From: Nocardiopsis potens DSM 45234
Lineage (GTDB): Bacteria; Actinomycetota; Actinomycetes; Streptosporangiales; Streptosporangiaceae
Length of the DNA stretch: 64,000 bases
Assembly (NCBI RefSeq): GCF_000341105.1
Contig: NZ_ANBB01000025.1
Coordinates: forward strand, 106,495 to 170,494
Direction of reading: 5' to 3'
Of this stretch, positions 1 to 8,754 are shown piece by piece (the first letter of the stretch is position 1; every line of letters begins with the position of its first letter). Made by a program: the position numbers and the translations under genes. The notes under the pieces were generated by a model. The model did not search any database. It was given only the letters and a program-made list of their open reading frames with translations, and was not told the DNA's origin.

Positions 1-1472
1 GGTCTCCCGGCCGTGGTCCTCCTTTCCGCGGACGTACTTACTGCAGGGGACGGCGGTGACGACGGCAGCGGTGGGGGCGTGGTCGGGCCCTACCCGGGCG
101 CGGCGCCTCGCGGAGTGCAGGTTCAGACGGGCGGCGAAGGCGGGGAGGGGCACCGGTCGGTCGGGTGCGGCGCCTCGCGGGGCGAGGGTTCAAGCTGGCG
201 GCGAAGGCGGGGAGGGGCACCGGCCGGTCGGTCGGGTGCGGCGCCTCGCGGGGCGAGGGTTCAAACTGGCGGCGAAGGCGGTGGTGGGGGACCGGCTGGT
301 CGGTCGGGTGCGGCGTCTCGCGGAGCGAAGGTCAAGACGGGCGGCGACGGCGCCGGTAGGGGCCGGGTGCAGGTGGTCGCCCGAGTGTCGGGCCTCACGG
401 GGTGGCGGTTCAGACTGGCGGCGAGGGCGAGAGGGGGACCGGCTGGTCGGTCCGGTGCGGCAGAGCGGGGCGGGAGTGGTCGGGGCGGGCAGAGGGGCGG
501 GATCGCCGCGCCTGCGCCGCCCCGGGCGTCCGGGGCCGGCCGCCGCTGAAACCACCCCCCTTCTCCGACCTGGGTGAATACGTAGGGTGATGGTGGGGTG
601 GGGCGCCCTGCGCACCGCGAGAGCACCCCGGTGATTCCCGGGCGCGCATCCCGGCCCGGAACAGGCCCCTGGCGGCCCGAATCGCTCTGATCGGGCCGGT
701 GATCGGGGGTTCGAGCCGCCCGCAAGGTCGCAAAGCAGGGGCCGGAACCCGGGAGGGGCGGGAGTGGGGGCGGAATGCCGCTTTTGTTCTCCCGGGAGGC
801 CTCGTTTGGCCACTCTGGGTAACCGGCGAGGGGGTGGTGGGGCCCTCGGGGGCTACTACTCGCTGGTAGATGTAATCGGGGTGCTGCGGAGGTGCGCAGG
901 GCGCCCCCGCCTGCGCCCGTTCCCCGCCGCGAACCGGGCATACAGGAATAAGGCCCCCTGGTGGGCGGGGCGCGGGCGGGCCCACCCCCCGCCTTCGCCG
1001 GGGCGCCGCCTCTTCCCGTCGGGGCCACGTACCGGGCCGGGCCGGTGAACGCGGCGCCCGCCCCCTCCCGCCCTCGCCGCCTGCTTGAACCCTGGCCCCG
1101 TGAGGCGCTGCGCTCGGGTGAGGCCTGCGCCCCGCCCTTACCCTTGCCGTCGCCGCTCGTCTTGACCTTCGCTCCGCGGGGCGCCGCGCTGGACCGACCG
1201 GCTGGTTCCCCACCGCCGTCGTCGCTGCCTGCTTGAACCCTGGCCCCGTGAGGCGCTGTGCCCGGCCGACACCCGCGCCCCGTCCCTACCGCTGCCGTCG
1301 CCGCTCGTCTTGACCTTCGCTTCGCGGGGCGCCGCGCTCGGGTGGGGTGCCCGGCCTCGTCCCTTCCTGTGCCGTCGCCGCCCGTTTGGACCTTCACCGT
1401 TGCAACGGCCACTTGACGACGAGGCGCTCTGATAGGGAGGCAACGTCGAGATCATCGCCCTGGGAGGGAAGG
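1..1472 (+). repeat. Foldback-like dispersed repeat, copy A (left end outside window)
   Basis: Non-coding repeat element. From about 60 to 550 it holds tandem units of 67-76 bp, each containing GCGGCGCCTCGCGG, then GGTTCAA and a GGCGGCGA segment. From about 1040 to 1400 the same units occur in the opposite orientation (TTGAACC, CGCGGGGCGCCGC). Between them lies a core at 601-906 that recurs at 22284-22590 and, inverted, at 47495-47801. The right end (about 1393-1464) resembles the termini of copy C: GTTGCAACGG, then CGCTCTGA, then GATCATCGCCCTGGG. The left terminus lies before base 1. The long reading frames across it on both strands are low-complexity R/G/A/P strings and I do not regard them as genes. 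Its right end stops about 25 bp from the stop codon of the matB-like gene. Confidence 0.8.
601..906 (+). repeat. Core of repeat element, copy A
   Basis: A 306 bp core bounded by a perfect 16 bp inverted repeat (GGGCGCCCTGCGCACC at 601 and its complement ending at 906). It contains a 31 nt block at 855-885, starting ACTACTCGCTGG and ending GGGGTGCT, that is identical in all three copies. No start codon with a credible ribosome binding site opens a conserved frame in it. Confidence 0.75.
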
Positions 1473-1496
1473 CGGAAGAGCGCGGCGACGGGCGGG

Positions 1497-2888
1497 TCAC
1501 AGCAGGGACTTCTGCACCTTGCCCATGGCGTTGCGGGGCAGCCCGTCCACCACGCGAACCTCGCGCGGGCGCTTGTGCACCGACAGGCGGGCGGCGACGA
1601 AGTCGATGACGTCCTTCTCCACGATGCCGTCGCCGACCAGGTAGGCCACGATGCGCTGGCCGAGGTCGTCGTCGGGCTCGCCGACCACGGCGGCCTCGCG
1701 CACCGACGGGTGGTCCAGCAGGGCGGCCTCCACCTCCCCGGCGCCCACCCGGTACCCGCCGCTCTTGATCAGGTCCACCGAGGTGCGGCCGACGATGCGG
1801 TACCGGCCCTCGGCGTCGGTCGCGGCCGCGTCGCCGGTGGCGAACCAGCCGTCGGCGGTCCGCGACTTCGCGGTCTCCTCGGGCAGCCCGAGGTAGCCGT
1901 CGAACAGCGTGGCGCCGCGGATCTGCAGGTGGCCGATGCTCCGCCCGTCGGCGGGGACCTCCTCGCCCCGCTCGCCGACCAGCCGCGCCTCGGCGCCGGC
2001 GATCGGGCGGCCCACCCACCCGGTCAGCGGCGGCTCGTCGGCCCGGGCCGCCAGGGTGATCAGCGTCTCGGTCATGCCGTACCGCTCGACCACGGCCCGG
2101 CCGGTGGCCTCCCGGACCGCGCGGGCGACGCCCTCGGGCAGCGCCGCGCTGCCCGAGACCAGCAGCCGGGCCGAGGAGAGCGGACGCAGCGCCGCCGGGT
2201 CCGCGGCGATCCGCGACCACACCGTCGGCACCCCGAAGAACAGCGTCCCCCCGGCCTCGGCTGCGGCGGCGTAGGCCGCGGGCCGGGGGCGGACGGTGTG
2301 GATCAGCGGGCTGCCGGTGCGCAGCGCGCCCAGCATGCCCAGGACCAGGCCGTGCACGTGGAACAGCGGGAGCCCGTGCACCAGGACGTCGCCGGAGGTC
2401 CATGCCCACGCCTCGGCCAAGCCGTCCAGACAGGCGGCGACGGCCCGCCGGGGGATCAGCACGCCCTTGGGCGCCCCGGTCGTGCCGGAGGTGTACATGA
2501 TCAGCGCGGTGGCGCCGGGGTCCGGCTCGGCGCCGGAGCGGATGGGGGCGCGCTCGGCCGGGTCCACCGGGAGCCGGGGGAGGTCCACCTCGTCCAGGTC
2601 GGGCCCGGCCCACAGGGCCGCTCCCGAGTCGCGCAGGATGTGCCGCCGCTCGGCGGTGCCCGCGTCGGCGGGGACCGGCACCACGGGCACCCCCGCCAGC
2701 AGGCCGCCGACGACGGCGACGACCGTGCGCAGCGATGCCTCGCCGTGCACCGCCACTGCGGCGGCCCCGCCGATCCGCGCGGCCACCGCGGACGCCGCCT
2801 CCCACAGCCCCTCCCGGTCGAGGGCGTCCTCGCCCACCCGCACCGCGGGAAGGTCGCTCCGTACTCCGGTCGGCTCTCCGAGCAGCAT
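1497..2888 (-). CDS. matB: Malonyl-CoA synthetase-like acyl-CoA ligase (MatB type)
   Basis: AMP-forming acyl-CoA synthetase, 463 residues. Expected reaction: a dicarboxylic acid such as malonate or methylmalonate plus ATP and CoA gives the acyl-CoA, which can feed fatty acid or polyketide extension. The adenylation P-loop YTSGTTGAPKG is at residues 132-142. VERYGMTE (about 275), GWFATGD (about 350) and a C-terminal NAMGKVQK with the catalytic lysine follow in family order. PLFHVHGL and LLVSGSAALP read like Streptomyces MatB. The ATG at 2888 follows GGAGGAGAGAGAGC; an in-frame extension upstream is arginine/proline rich and has no ribosome binding site. The family assignment is firm; malonate specificity is inferred from resemblance. 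It stands alone beside repeat copy A. Confidence 0.85.
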   Translation of the reverse strand: MLLGEPTGVRSDLPAVRVGEDALDREGLWEAASAVAARIGGAAAVAVHGEASLRTVVAVVGGLLAGVPVVPVPADAGTAERRHILRDSGAALWAGPDLDEVDLPRLPVDPAERAPIRSGAEPDPGATALIMYTSGTTGAPKGVLIPRRAVAACLDGLAEAWAWTSGDVLVHGLPLFHVHGLVLGMLGALRTGSPLIHTVRPRPAAYAAAAEAGGTLFFGVPTVWSRIAADPAALRPLSSARLLVSGSAALPEGVARAVREATGRAVVERYGMTETLITLAARADEPPLTGWVGRPIAGAEARLVGERGEEVPADGRSIGHLQIRGATLFDGYLGLPEETAKSRTADGWFATGDAAATDAEGRYRIVGRTSVDLIKSGGYRVGAGEVEAALLDHPSVREAAVVGEPDDDLGQRIVAYLVGDGIVEKDVIDFVAARLSVHKRPREVRVVDGLPRNAMGKVQKSLL

Positions 2889-3507
2889 GCTCTCTCTCCT
2901 CCGCGGGCGGGATCCGCCCCGCCGCACCTCCGACCGCGCCGGGGACCGCCCAGGGCAAGGATGGCACGCCGCCCCGCCCGCTGACCGGCCGGTCGGCCCG
3001 TTCGGAGCGAAGGGCCGCGCCGGCGCCGCTCCGCCCGTGCCGGCGGCGGAACCGCCGAAGCGGGGCGGGTGGGTGGGATGCGGCGGAGCCGACCGCTCCC
3101 GGCTCCCGCCGGGGCCGCGCGGACCGGTGGGGCTCCCGCCCGACCCGCGCGGCCGCCGCCCGTGCCCGCGGTCCGCCGGGGCGCGGACCGGAGCGGGCCC
3201 CGGCCCGCGCGGGCCGGGAGGGACGGTCACGGCGCCGGTCCGGGGCGAGGGGGACACCGGTAGGGGCCGTGTCCCGGCCGGACCGGTTCCTCCGCAGGTC
3301 GGGTGGGGGATCGAGCAGGGCGGGCGGGGTCGTCCGGGACGCCCGTCCCGTCCGTCCCGCCCTGCTGCCATTGCCCTGATCCGGGGCCGGGCCGTGCCCC
3401 GGTCGGCCCGGTGCCTCTGCGAGACGGGGCAGGGCCGGCGGGGCGTCCGCCCGGCCCGCCGCCGCCCGTCCCGGTTCGGCCGTTGCGGGAGGGGCGGCAC
3501 CGGTGGT
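2889..3507. other. Intergenic stretch with no supported gene
   Basis: About 620 bp of very GC-rich sequence between the matB-like gene and the monooxygenase gene, both on the minus strand. Long open frames run through it on both strands but are R/P/G/A-rich and lack ribosome binding sites. The matB ribosome binding site lies at its left edge. I see no convincing promoter, terminator or RNA. Confidence 0.5.
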
Positions 3508-4752
3508 TCAGCGGGATGCGGTCGGGCGGCGGCGGGCGAAGGGCGGGGTGGGTTCGGCGCGGGCTCCGGTGCCGATCAGGAAGGCCGGGAGCGCCGACAG
3601 CCAGGGCAGCCGCTGGACCAGGCGGAGGGCCGCCGCCGGCGGGCCGGAGCGCCGCCGCGCCAGTACGGGCTCCAGCATGGCCCGGTGCAGCAGCCGCTGC
3701 ATCCCCTGGACCAGCACCGTGGGCGGCAGCCGGCGGCGGCGCACCCGGGACAGCTCGCGCGGGGACGGTCGGCCGCGCCGGAGCGCCCCGGCCAGCAGGG
3801 ACGCGGCGGCGACCGCGTCCTGCACCGCCAGGTTGATCCCGACCCCGCCCACCGGGGACATGGCGTGCGCGGCGTCCCCGATGCACAGCAGCCCCGGCGT
3901 GTGCCAGCGGCGCAGCCGGTCCAGCCGGACGTCCAGGTGCTTGACGTCGTCCATCGACGCGATCTCGCCGACCCGGTCGGCGAACTGCGGCAGGCAGGCC
4001 GCGATCTGCTCGCGGAACCGCTCCGGCCCCGCCGCGCGCATCCGCGCGTCGTCGCCCTTGGGGCCGAGGTAGGCGATCTGGAAGTAGCCCTCGCGCGGGA
4101 TCGCCACGGCCATCCGGCCCGCCCCGATGTTGGGCTGCAGCGCCCCGAGTTCGTCCCCGGGCCGCCGCGGCAGCCGCAGCCACCAGGCGTCGAAGGCGAC
4201 CCGGAACTCCCGCGGCACCAGCCCGGCCGCGGCGCGCAGCGCCGAGTGCCGCCCGTCCGCGGCCACGGTCAGGGCGGCGCGCAGCTCGTGCTCCTCGCCG
4301 CTGCGGCGGTTCCGGTACCGGACACCGGCCACCCCGCCGCCCTCCCGGAGCAGCCCGGTGGCCTCGGCGTCCATCCGCAGGGTGAAGGACGGCTCCTCGG
4401 ACGCCGCGCGGGCCAGCAGGTCGAGCAGGTCCCACTGCGGGACCATCGCGATGTAGGGGAACGGGACGCGCAGCCGCTTGAAGTCGGCGAGGACCAGCCG
4501 GCGGCCGTCGGCGCCGCGGAAGGCGGCCTCGTCGATCCTGCTCTGCGGCAGCTCGGCGAAGCGCTCGCCGAGGCCGATCTCGTCCAGCAGCCGCATGGTG
4601 GTCGGGTGCACGGTGTCGCCGCGGAAGTCGCGGAGGAAGTCCCCGTGCTTCTCCAGCACGGTCACCTCAACGCCGCCGCGGGCCAGCAGCAGCCCCAGCA
4701 CCATTCCGGCCGGGCCGCCGCCGACGATCGCACAGGTCGTCCGCTCGGTCAT
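3508..4752 (-). CDS. FAD-dependent aromatic-type monooxygenase
   Basis: Class A flavoprotein monooxygenase-like protein, 414 residues. The N-terminal dinucleotide-binding motif is VGGGPAG (residues 10-16). A second FAD motif, GDAAHAMSP followed by GGVGINLAVQDA, sits near residue 290 as in the PHBH/PheA/TfdB family. Such enzymes use NAD(P)H and O2 to hydroxylate aromatic or polyketide substrates; the substrate here is unknown. The ATG at 4752 follows AGGAGG by 7 nt. It starts 21 bp after the stop of the MarR gene and is probably co-transcribed with it, so MarR may control it in response to the substrate. The C-terminal tail is arginine-rich and short of a thioredoxin-like domain. Confidence 0.85.
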   Translation of the reverse strand: MTERTTCAIVGGGPAGMVLGLLLARGGVEVTVLEKHGDFLRDFRGDTVHPTTMRLLDEIGLGERFAELPQSRIDEAAFRGADGRRLVLADFKRLRVPFPYIAMVPQWDLLDLLARAASEEPSFTLRMDAEATGLLREGGGVAGVRYRNRRSGEEHELRAALTVAADGRHSALRAAAGLVPREFRVAFDAWWLRLPRRPGDELGALQPNIGAGRMAVAIPREGYFQIAYLGPKGDDARMRAAGPERFREQIAACLPQFADRVGEIASMDDVKHLDVRLDRLRRWHTPGLLCIGDAAHAMSPVGGVGINLAVQDAVAAASLLAGALRRGRPSPRELSRVRRRRLPPTVLVQGMQRLLHRAMLEPVLARRRSGPPAAALRLVQRLPWLSALPAFLIGTGARAEPTPPFARRRPTASR

Positions 4753-4773
4753 CGTCCTGCCTCCTGTCCTCCG

Positions 4774-5262
4774 CTACTCTTCGGCCTCCCCGGCCCCTTC
4801 GGCGGCGGCCCGGCGCGCCCCGCTGCGCTTCCGGGCGGCGTCGGCGAGCAGGCCCAACGCCCGGACCACCGCCGCGCGGTCCTCGGCGCCGAGCTCCTCC
4901 ACCATCCGCACCTGCGGTTCCACCCGCATCCGCTCCAGCCTGCGGAGCAGCGCCGCCCCCTCCTCGGTGATGGCGACCCGGCGCGAGCGGCGGCTGTCCG
5001 GATCCTCCTCCCGGCGCACCAGGCCCTGCCCGGCGAGCCGGTCGACGAGCCGGCTGGCCGCCGAGTCCGAGCGGCCGATCCGCTCGGCCAGCATCCGCTG
5101 CGTGGGCCGGCCGGACTCGGAGATCAGGTACAGCACCGCGAACTCGCGGATCGACATGCCGTCCCCCTCGGCGCTCTGCAGCGCCGCGACGACCTCCGAG
5201 GGCACGGCCCGCCAGAGATCGATCATGTCCCCGGCCAGCCGCTCCCGCTCCTCGCCGCGCAT
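4774..5262 (-). CDS. MarR-family transcriptional regulator
   Basis: Winged-helix MarR regulator. The helix-turn-helix core includes RMLAERIGRSDSAASRLVDR and the wing is VRREEDPDSRRSRRVAIT. An ATG at 5304 is in frame, but the one at 5262 (MRGEER) has a purine-rich AGAGAGG 5-6 nt upstream and is preferred. It leads a two-gene operon with the FAD monooxygenase. The C-terminus is an acidic, alanine-rich tail. Ligand unknown; by family it would sense a small phenolic or toxic compound and repress the operon. Confidence 0.85.
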   Translation of the reverse strand: MRGEERERLAGDMIDLWRAVPSEVVAALQSAEGDGMSIREFAVLYLISESGRPTQRMLAERIGRSDSAASRLVDRLAGQGLVRREEDPDSRRSRRVAITEEGAALLRRLERMRVEPQVRMVEELGAEDRAAVVRALGLLADAARKRSGARRAAAEGAGEAEE

Positions 5263-5288
5263 CCGCACCTCTCTTGTGAGCCTGCAAA

Positions 5289-5306
5289 CGTTGTGTTCAT
5301 GCAACG
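5289..5306. promoter_or_regulatory. Possible MarR operator
   Basis: Inverted repeat CGTTG-N8-CAACG in a locally AT-richer patch just upstream of the preferred MarR start. Position and TTG/CAA symmetry fit autoregulation, but the arms are short. Confidence 0.35.
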
Positions 5307-5318
5307 GTAGACGGCGCA

Positions 5319-5612
5319 GTGCCGCCCGGCAAGGGGCCGGCGCCGGTTCAGCGCCGCGGCGGCGGACCGCCCACCCGGGTCAGGCGCAGCGGCGCGGGCT
5401 CGGGCAGCACGGCGGAGTACGTCGTGGTCCGGCCGCGGAGGCTCGCCTACGCGCCGGACGGCCTCGACCCGGCCGAGCCGGAGGGGTACGCGGAGCGCGG
5501 CGAGCTGCGCTCGGTGGTGGACACCGTCCGCCCGCTCGCCGACGTCGCCGCCGCGCACCGCGCCCTGGAGGCCGGCGGGGTCCGCGGCAAGCACGTCATC
5601 AGGGTCGGCTGA
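5319..5612 (+). pseudogene. Remnant of a zinc-type alcohol dehydrogenase / quinone oxidoreductase
   Basis: A 97-codon frame (GTG at 5319) whose translation joins two separated parts of a medium-chain dehydrogenase. AEYVVVRPRRLAYAPDGLDP resembles the segment before the Rossmann domain. GELRSVVDTVRPLADVAAAH and then GVRGKHVIRVG are the usual C-terminus. The Rossmann fold (about 150 residues) and the N-terminal catalytic part are missing, and the first 30 residues are unrelated. This is best read as an internally deleted, decayed gene divergent from the MarR operon. It may once have been a partner of the monooxygenase. Confidence 0.65.
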
Positions 5613-5615
5613 CCC

Positions 5616-5652
5616 GGGGGCGCCCGCCCTTCCCGGCAGGTCGGGCGCCCCC
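5616..5652 (+). terminator. Hairpin terminator
   Basis: Perfect 11 bp stem GGGGGCGCCCG / CGGGCGCCCCC with a 15 nt loop, directly after the stop of the dehydrogenase remnant. No U-tract, as is common in actinomycetes. Confidence 0.5.
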
Positions 5653-5656
5653 GCCG

Positions 5657-5696
5657 GGCGGAGGGGGAGGGACCGCCCGGCCCCTCCCCCTCCGCC
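5657..5696 (-). terminator. Hairpin terminator
   Basis: Stem GGCGGAGGGGGAGG / CCTCCCCCTCCGCC (14 bp), immediately downstream of the stop of the minus-strand peptidoglycan-binding protein gene. Confidence 0.5.
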
Positions 5697-5705
5697 CGTC
5701 CGGGA

Positions 5706-6263
5706 TCAGACTCCGCCGGCGATCAGGGCCCGGAAGGTGATCGGCCCGGTGACGCCGTCGGCGTCGATCTCCTGGACGGTCTGGAACTCGGTGACCGCCC
5801 CCGCCGTGCCGGGGCCGTACCGCCCGTCGACCTCCAGGTCGTAGCCGTAGCCGTGGACCAGGGCGTACTGCACCGCCGCGACCCGGTCGCCGGTGGCGCC
5901 CGGGCCGACCTCGCCGAGGTCGTCGCGGAGGTCGTTCCAGGTCTCGGCGTCCAGGGCGCCGCTGTCCGGCAGGTCCTCGGCCTCCTGGTAGGCGAGGACG
6001 GCGTCGACGGTCTCCGCGCCGAAGTCCCCGGTCGCCCCGCCGTCGTAGTGGCCGTACGCCCTGAGCAGGTGCTGCGCCACCCCGATCTGCCAGGCGCTCG
6101 CGCCGCCCCGGAACTCCGGCCACTCCAGGGCCTCGATCTCCACGACCGTGCTCCGGGGGGTGTCCGGGCCGTCGGCCAGCGCGGCCGGAGCCCCGGCGAA
6201 ACCGAGCAGGGCGGCAGCGGCCCCGGCGGCGGCGAGAAGTGCGATCCTGTTCCGGTTCACCAT
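5706..6263 (-). CDS. Secreted peptidoglycan-binding protein with two PGB repeats
   Basis: 185-residue exported protein. The signal peptide is MVNRNRIALLAAAG... with cleavage predicted after APAALA. Two peptidoglycan-binding (PG_binding_1) repeats follow: one around QIGVAQHLLRAYGHY...GDFGAETVDAVLAYQ and one around RVAAVQYALVHGYGY...DGRYGPGTAGAVTEFQ. The second ends with the usual DGVTGPITFRAL. There is no catalytic domain, so it may bind the cell wall or act as an anchor. The ATG at 6263 has GGGAG 6-8 nt upstream; longer in-frame starts lie in an AT-rich promoter-like region and are rejected. It is transcribed alone, with a hairpin after its stop. Confidence 0.85.
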   Translation of the reverse strand: MVNRNRIALLAAAGAAAALLGFAGAPAALADGPDTPRSTVVEIEALEWPEFRGGASAWQIGVAQHLLRAYGHYDGGATGDFGAETVDAVLAYQEAEDLPDSGALDAETWNDLRDDLGEVGPGATGDRVAAVQYALVHGYGYDLEVDGRYGPGTAGAVTEFQTVQEIDADGVTGPITFRALIAGGV

Positions 6264-6930
6264 TGTGCGCTCCCTCTGTTCCCGTGTCAGGTGCAGGTGA
6301 ACGGTGCGACACGGGGGCGCTGAAAATCGTTCGGTGAAATCACCGGAAAATACTGTGTTGTGAATCACATCCATTTTCGGTAAAATATGTAATCCGTTTT
6401 TCCGGATGTGCGTCACCCTTTTCTCTGTCGAATTCGGCCGGGGCCTCCCGGTGCCGCTGCGCGGGTCGCGGGCGAGGGGCGGGGCCGGGGTGCTCGGCAC
6501 CGCATGGGCCAGGACCGCGCCCGGCGGGGGCGGTGACGAACCCGCCGCCGAACCCGAACGGCACCGCGGTCACTCCGGTGAGGTGACCGAACTCGCCGTG
6601 GTGCCCCGGTTTCCGGGCCGCTTCCGGGGAGGGGCCGCCTCTGCGGCGGGGGCGCCGGTGCGGCCGAGGAGTTCCCCGGCCGCGGAGAAGGCCGCCTCGT
6701 TCCGCCGGGGTGAGTCATCCCACCGCGGCGCGGTGCCGCCGTCCGGATCGGGATCCGTGTGCTAGGTTGGCCGGAGTTGCAGTAGTGGTTCCCGCTTGAC
6801 TTTTGTTTCGACCGGCCCGGTGGCCAGGTCCTCTCCATCGTTATCTCGACTCGGGAAATCATCGCCGTAGCGATGGGAGGGCCGCACGGTGCGGATCTTC
6901 CTGAAATCAGCAGAGCAGGGAAGAGAAGAC
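6264..6930. promoter_or_regulatory. Divergent intergenic region with an AT-rich island
   Basis: About 665 bp between the minus-strand peptidoglycan-binding gene and the plus-strand cold-shock gene. Bases about 6322-6425 are strikingly AT-rich for this genome and contain TTTTCGGTAAAAT and related CCGAAAAT/ACCGGAAAAT motifs, probably the promoter/operator of the minus-strand gene. The right part (about 6760-6930) is probably the long 5' leader typical of cold-shock genes. The start of that transcript is not clear to me. Confidence 0.45.
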
Positions 6931-7134
6931 ATGGCGACCGGTACGGTCAAGTGGTTCAGTGCGGAAAAGGGCTTCGGCTTCATCGAGCAGGACGGCGGCG
7001 GCGCCGACGTCTTCGCGCACTACTCCAACATTCAGACTTCCGGATACCGTGAGCTGGCCGAAGGCCAGGCGGTCCGGTTCGACTCCGTCCAGGGCCCCAA
7101 GGGGCTGCAGGCCGAGAACATCACTCTGGCCTAG
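6931..7134 (+). CDS. cspA: Cold-shock domain protein
   Basis: 67-residue single cold-shock domain (OB fold) that binds single-stranded RNA or DNA. RNP1 is KGFGFIEQ and RNP2 is VFAHYSNI. It begins with the canonical [17 protein letters not shown], which fixes the ATG at 6931; an upstream in-frame ATG at 6889 would add an atypical tail. The family destabilises mRNA secondary structure, usually constitutively or on cold shock. A DEAD-box helicase gene follows 250 bp downstream, a functional pairing seen in other actinomycetes. Confidence 0.95.
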   Translation: MATGTVKWFSAEKGFGFIEQDGGGADVFAHYSNIQTSGYRELAEGQAVRFDSVQGPKGLQAENITLA

Positions 7135-7161
7135 GGGCGTTTCGAGCTCCCGGTCTTCGCA

Positions 7162-7187
7162 GGGCCCGCTCTTCGGAGGGCGGGCCC
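7162..7187 (+). terminator. Hairpin terminator after cspA
   Basis: Stem GGGCCCGC / GCGGGCCC with a 10 nt loop, about 28 bp after the cspA stop. Confidence 0.55.
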
Positions 7188-7383
7188 CGTTCGTTCTGCC
7201 CGAACCCGCCCGGCTCCGGCCGCCGAGAAACGGTGCCGGCCGGCGGGTTCCCCCGCGCCCTCCACGGGCGCCCATGCGCCCAGTTCAGGCGCATTCTCCC
7301 GGCGCATCACCCGACATCTCCAAGCGCAGAGGGTTCTGTACTCCTCCTCTAGCTGGTGGGCGCCGCTCATTGAGAGGTCCCAT

Positions 7384-8754
7384 ATGCACGACACGGTCCG
7401 TACGAACAAGAGGCGCGGCGGCGGAAGGCCGAGGGGCGGCCGGCGGCCGTCCCGCCCCGTCACCCGGGACGATTTCGCGGCCCCGCAGCCGGTGACCCCG
7501 GCGCTGCCCCCGGCCGCCTCCTTCCAGGAGCTCGGTCTCCCGGCACCGCTTTTGAACACGCTCGGCCGCCAAGGCCTGAGCACCCCGTCGGCCATCCAGG
7601 CCGCGACCCTGCCGGACTCGCTCACCGGACGGGACGTCCTGGGCCGCAGCCGGACCGGCTCCGGCAAGACCCTGGCCTTCGGCCTGCCCCTGCTCGCCCG
7701 GCTCCGCGGCGGAAGCGCCCGGTCCCGGCGCCCCCGCGCACTGGTCCTCGCCCCCACCCGCGAACTGGCCCAGCAGGTGACCGATTCCCTGGAGCCCTAT
7801 GCGCGCTCGGTGGGGGTCCGCCTGGCCACCGTGGTCGGCGGCATGTCCCTGTCCCGCCAGGCCCGGTCACTGGGCCAGGGCGTCGAGCTGGTCGTGGCCA
7901 CCCCGGGGCGGCTGCGCGACCTGATCGAGCGCGGCGACTGCATGCTGGACGACGTGGACGCCGCCGTCCTCGACGAGGCCGACCAGATGTGCGACATGGG
8001 CTTCATGCCGCAGGTCACCGCCATCCTCCGGCAGGTCCCCGCGGACGGCCAGCGGATGCTCTTCTCCGCGACCCTGGACCGCAACGTCGACGCCCTGGTA
8101 CGCCGCTTCCTGCAGGATCCGGTGGTGCACTCGGTGGACCCCTCCGCCGGCGCGGTCACCACCATGGAGCACCACCTGCTCCAGGTCTCCGCCGCGGACA
8201 AGAAGGCGGCCGCGACCCGGATCGCCGCCCGCGACGGCCGGGTGATCATGTTCCTGGACACCAAGCGCGCGGTGAACGCGATGGTCGATCACCTGCTCGC
8301 CAGCGGCGTCCGCGCGGGCAGGCTGCACGGCGGCCGCTCGCAGCCGCAGCGCACCCGCACCCTCCGCCAGTTCAAGGACGGCGAGGTCACCGCGCTGGTC
8401 GCGACGAACGTGGCGGCCCGAGGGATCCACGTGGGCGGCCTCGACCTCGTGGTCAACGTCGATCCGCCCGCCGACCACAAGGACTACCTGCACCGCGGCG
8501 GCCGGACCGCCAGGGCCGGAGAGTCGGGCACCGTGGTCACCCTCGTACTGCCGCAGCAGCACCGGGAAATGGCGCGGCTGATGGAGCGCGCCGGCATCGA
8601 CGCGCAGGTCGCACGGGTCCGGCCGGACGACCCCGAACTGGCCCGGCTCACCGGTGCCCGCGCCCCCTCGGGCGTTCCGGCCCGCATTCCCGAGGCGGCC
8701 CCCGCGTCCCCGGCGCCCAGGGCGTCCCGGGGCCGGCGCCGCCCGCGCCGCTAG
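7384..8754 (+). CDS. DEAD-box ATP-dependent RNA helicase
   Basis: 456-residue RNA helicase with all core motifs in order: Q motif (residues 47-73), Walker A SRTGSGKT (89-96), PTRELA (124-129), DEAD (197-200), SAT (228-230) and HRGGRTAR (370-377). The N-terminal 30 residues and the C-terminal tail ending SRGRRRPRR are basic and probably bind RNA non-specifically. The ATG at 7384 follows GAGAGG. The first motif I residue is S instead of the usual A, which is tolerated in this subgroup. Likely role: RNA unwinding and ribosome or mRNA remodelling at low temperature together with the neighbouring cold-shock protein. Confidence 0.93.
   Translation: MHDTVRTNKRRGGGRPRGGRRPSRPVTRDDFAAPQPVTPALPPAASFQELGLPAPLLNTLGRQGLSTPSAIQAATLPDSLTGRDVLGRSRTGSGKTLAFGLPLLARLRGGSARSRRPRALVLAPTRELAQQVTDSLEPYARSVGVRLATVVGGMSLSRQARSLGQGVELVVATPGRLRDLIERGDCMLDDVDAAVLDEADQMCDMGFMPQVTAILRQVPADGQRMLFSATLDRNVDALVRRFLQDPVVHSVDPSAGAVTTMEHHLLQVSAADKKAAATRIAARDGRVIMFLDTKRAVNAMVDHLLASGVRAGRLHGGRSQPQRTRTLRQFKDGEVTALVATNVAARGIHVGGLDLVVNVDPPADHKDYLHRGGRTARAGESGTVVTLVLPQQHREMARLMERAGIDAQVARVRPDDPELARLTGARAPSGVPARIPEAAPASPAPRASRGRRRPRR

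Noticed and set aside
60..420. Tandem repeats taken as a possible CRISPR array
   Set aside because: Units of 67-76 bp follow each other without unique spacers, lack a fixed palindromic repeat, and no cas genes are present.
712..760. tRNA-like T-arm pattern GGGGGTTCGAGCCGCCCG in the repeat core
   Set aside because: No acceptor stem, anticodon arm or D arm can be placed around it; it looks coincidental.
261..1412. Long minus-strand frame across repeat copy A; similar frames exist in copies B and C and read alike (for example YIYQRVV and RENKSGI)
   Set aside because: The similarity follows from DNA identity of the repeats. The frames have no ribosome binding site, run through tandem arrays, are composed of R/P/G/A, and differ in start and end in each copy. 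Whether substitutions favour any frame would need more copies.
2296..5310. Plus-strand frame of about 1000 codons
   Set aside because: It lies antisense to three well-identified minus-strand genes and has shadow composition typical of high-GC DNA.
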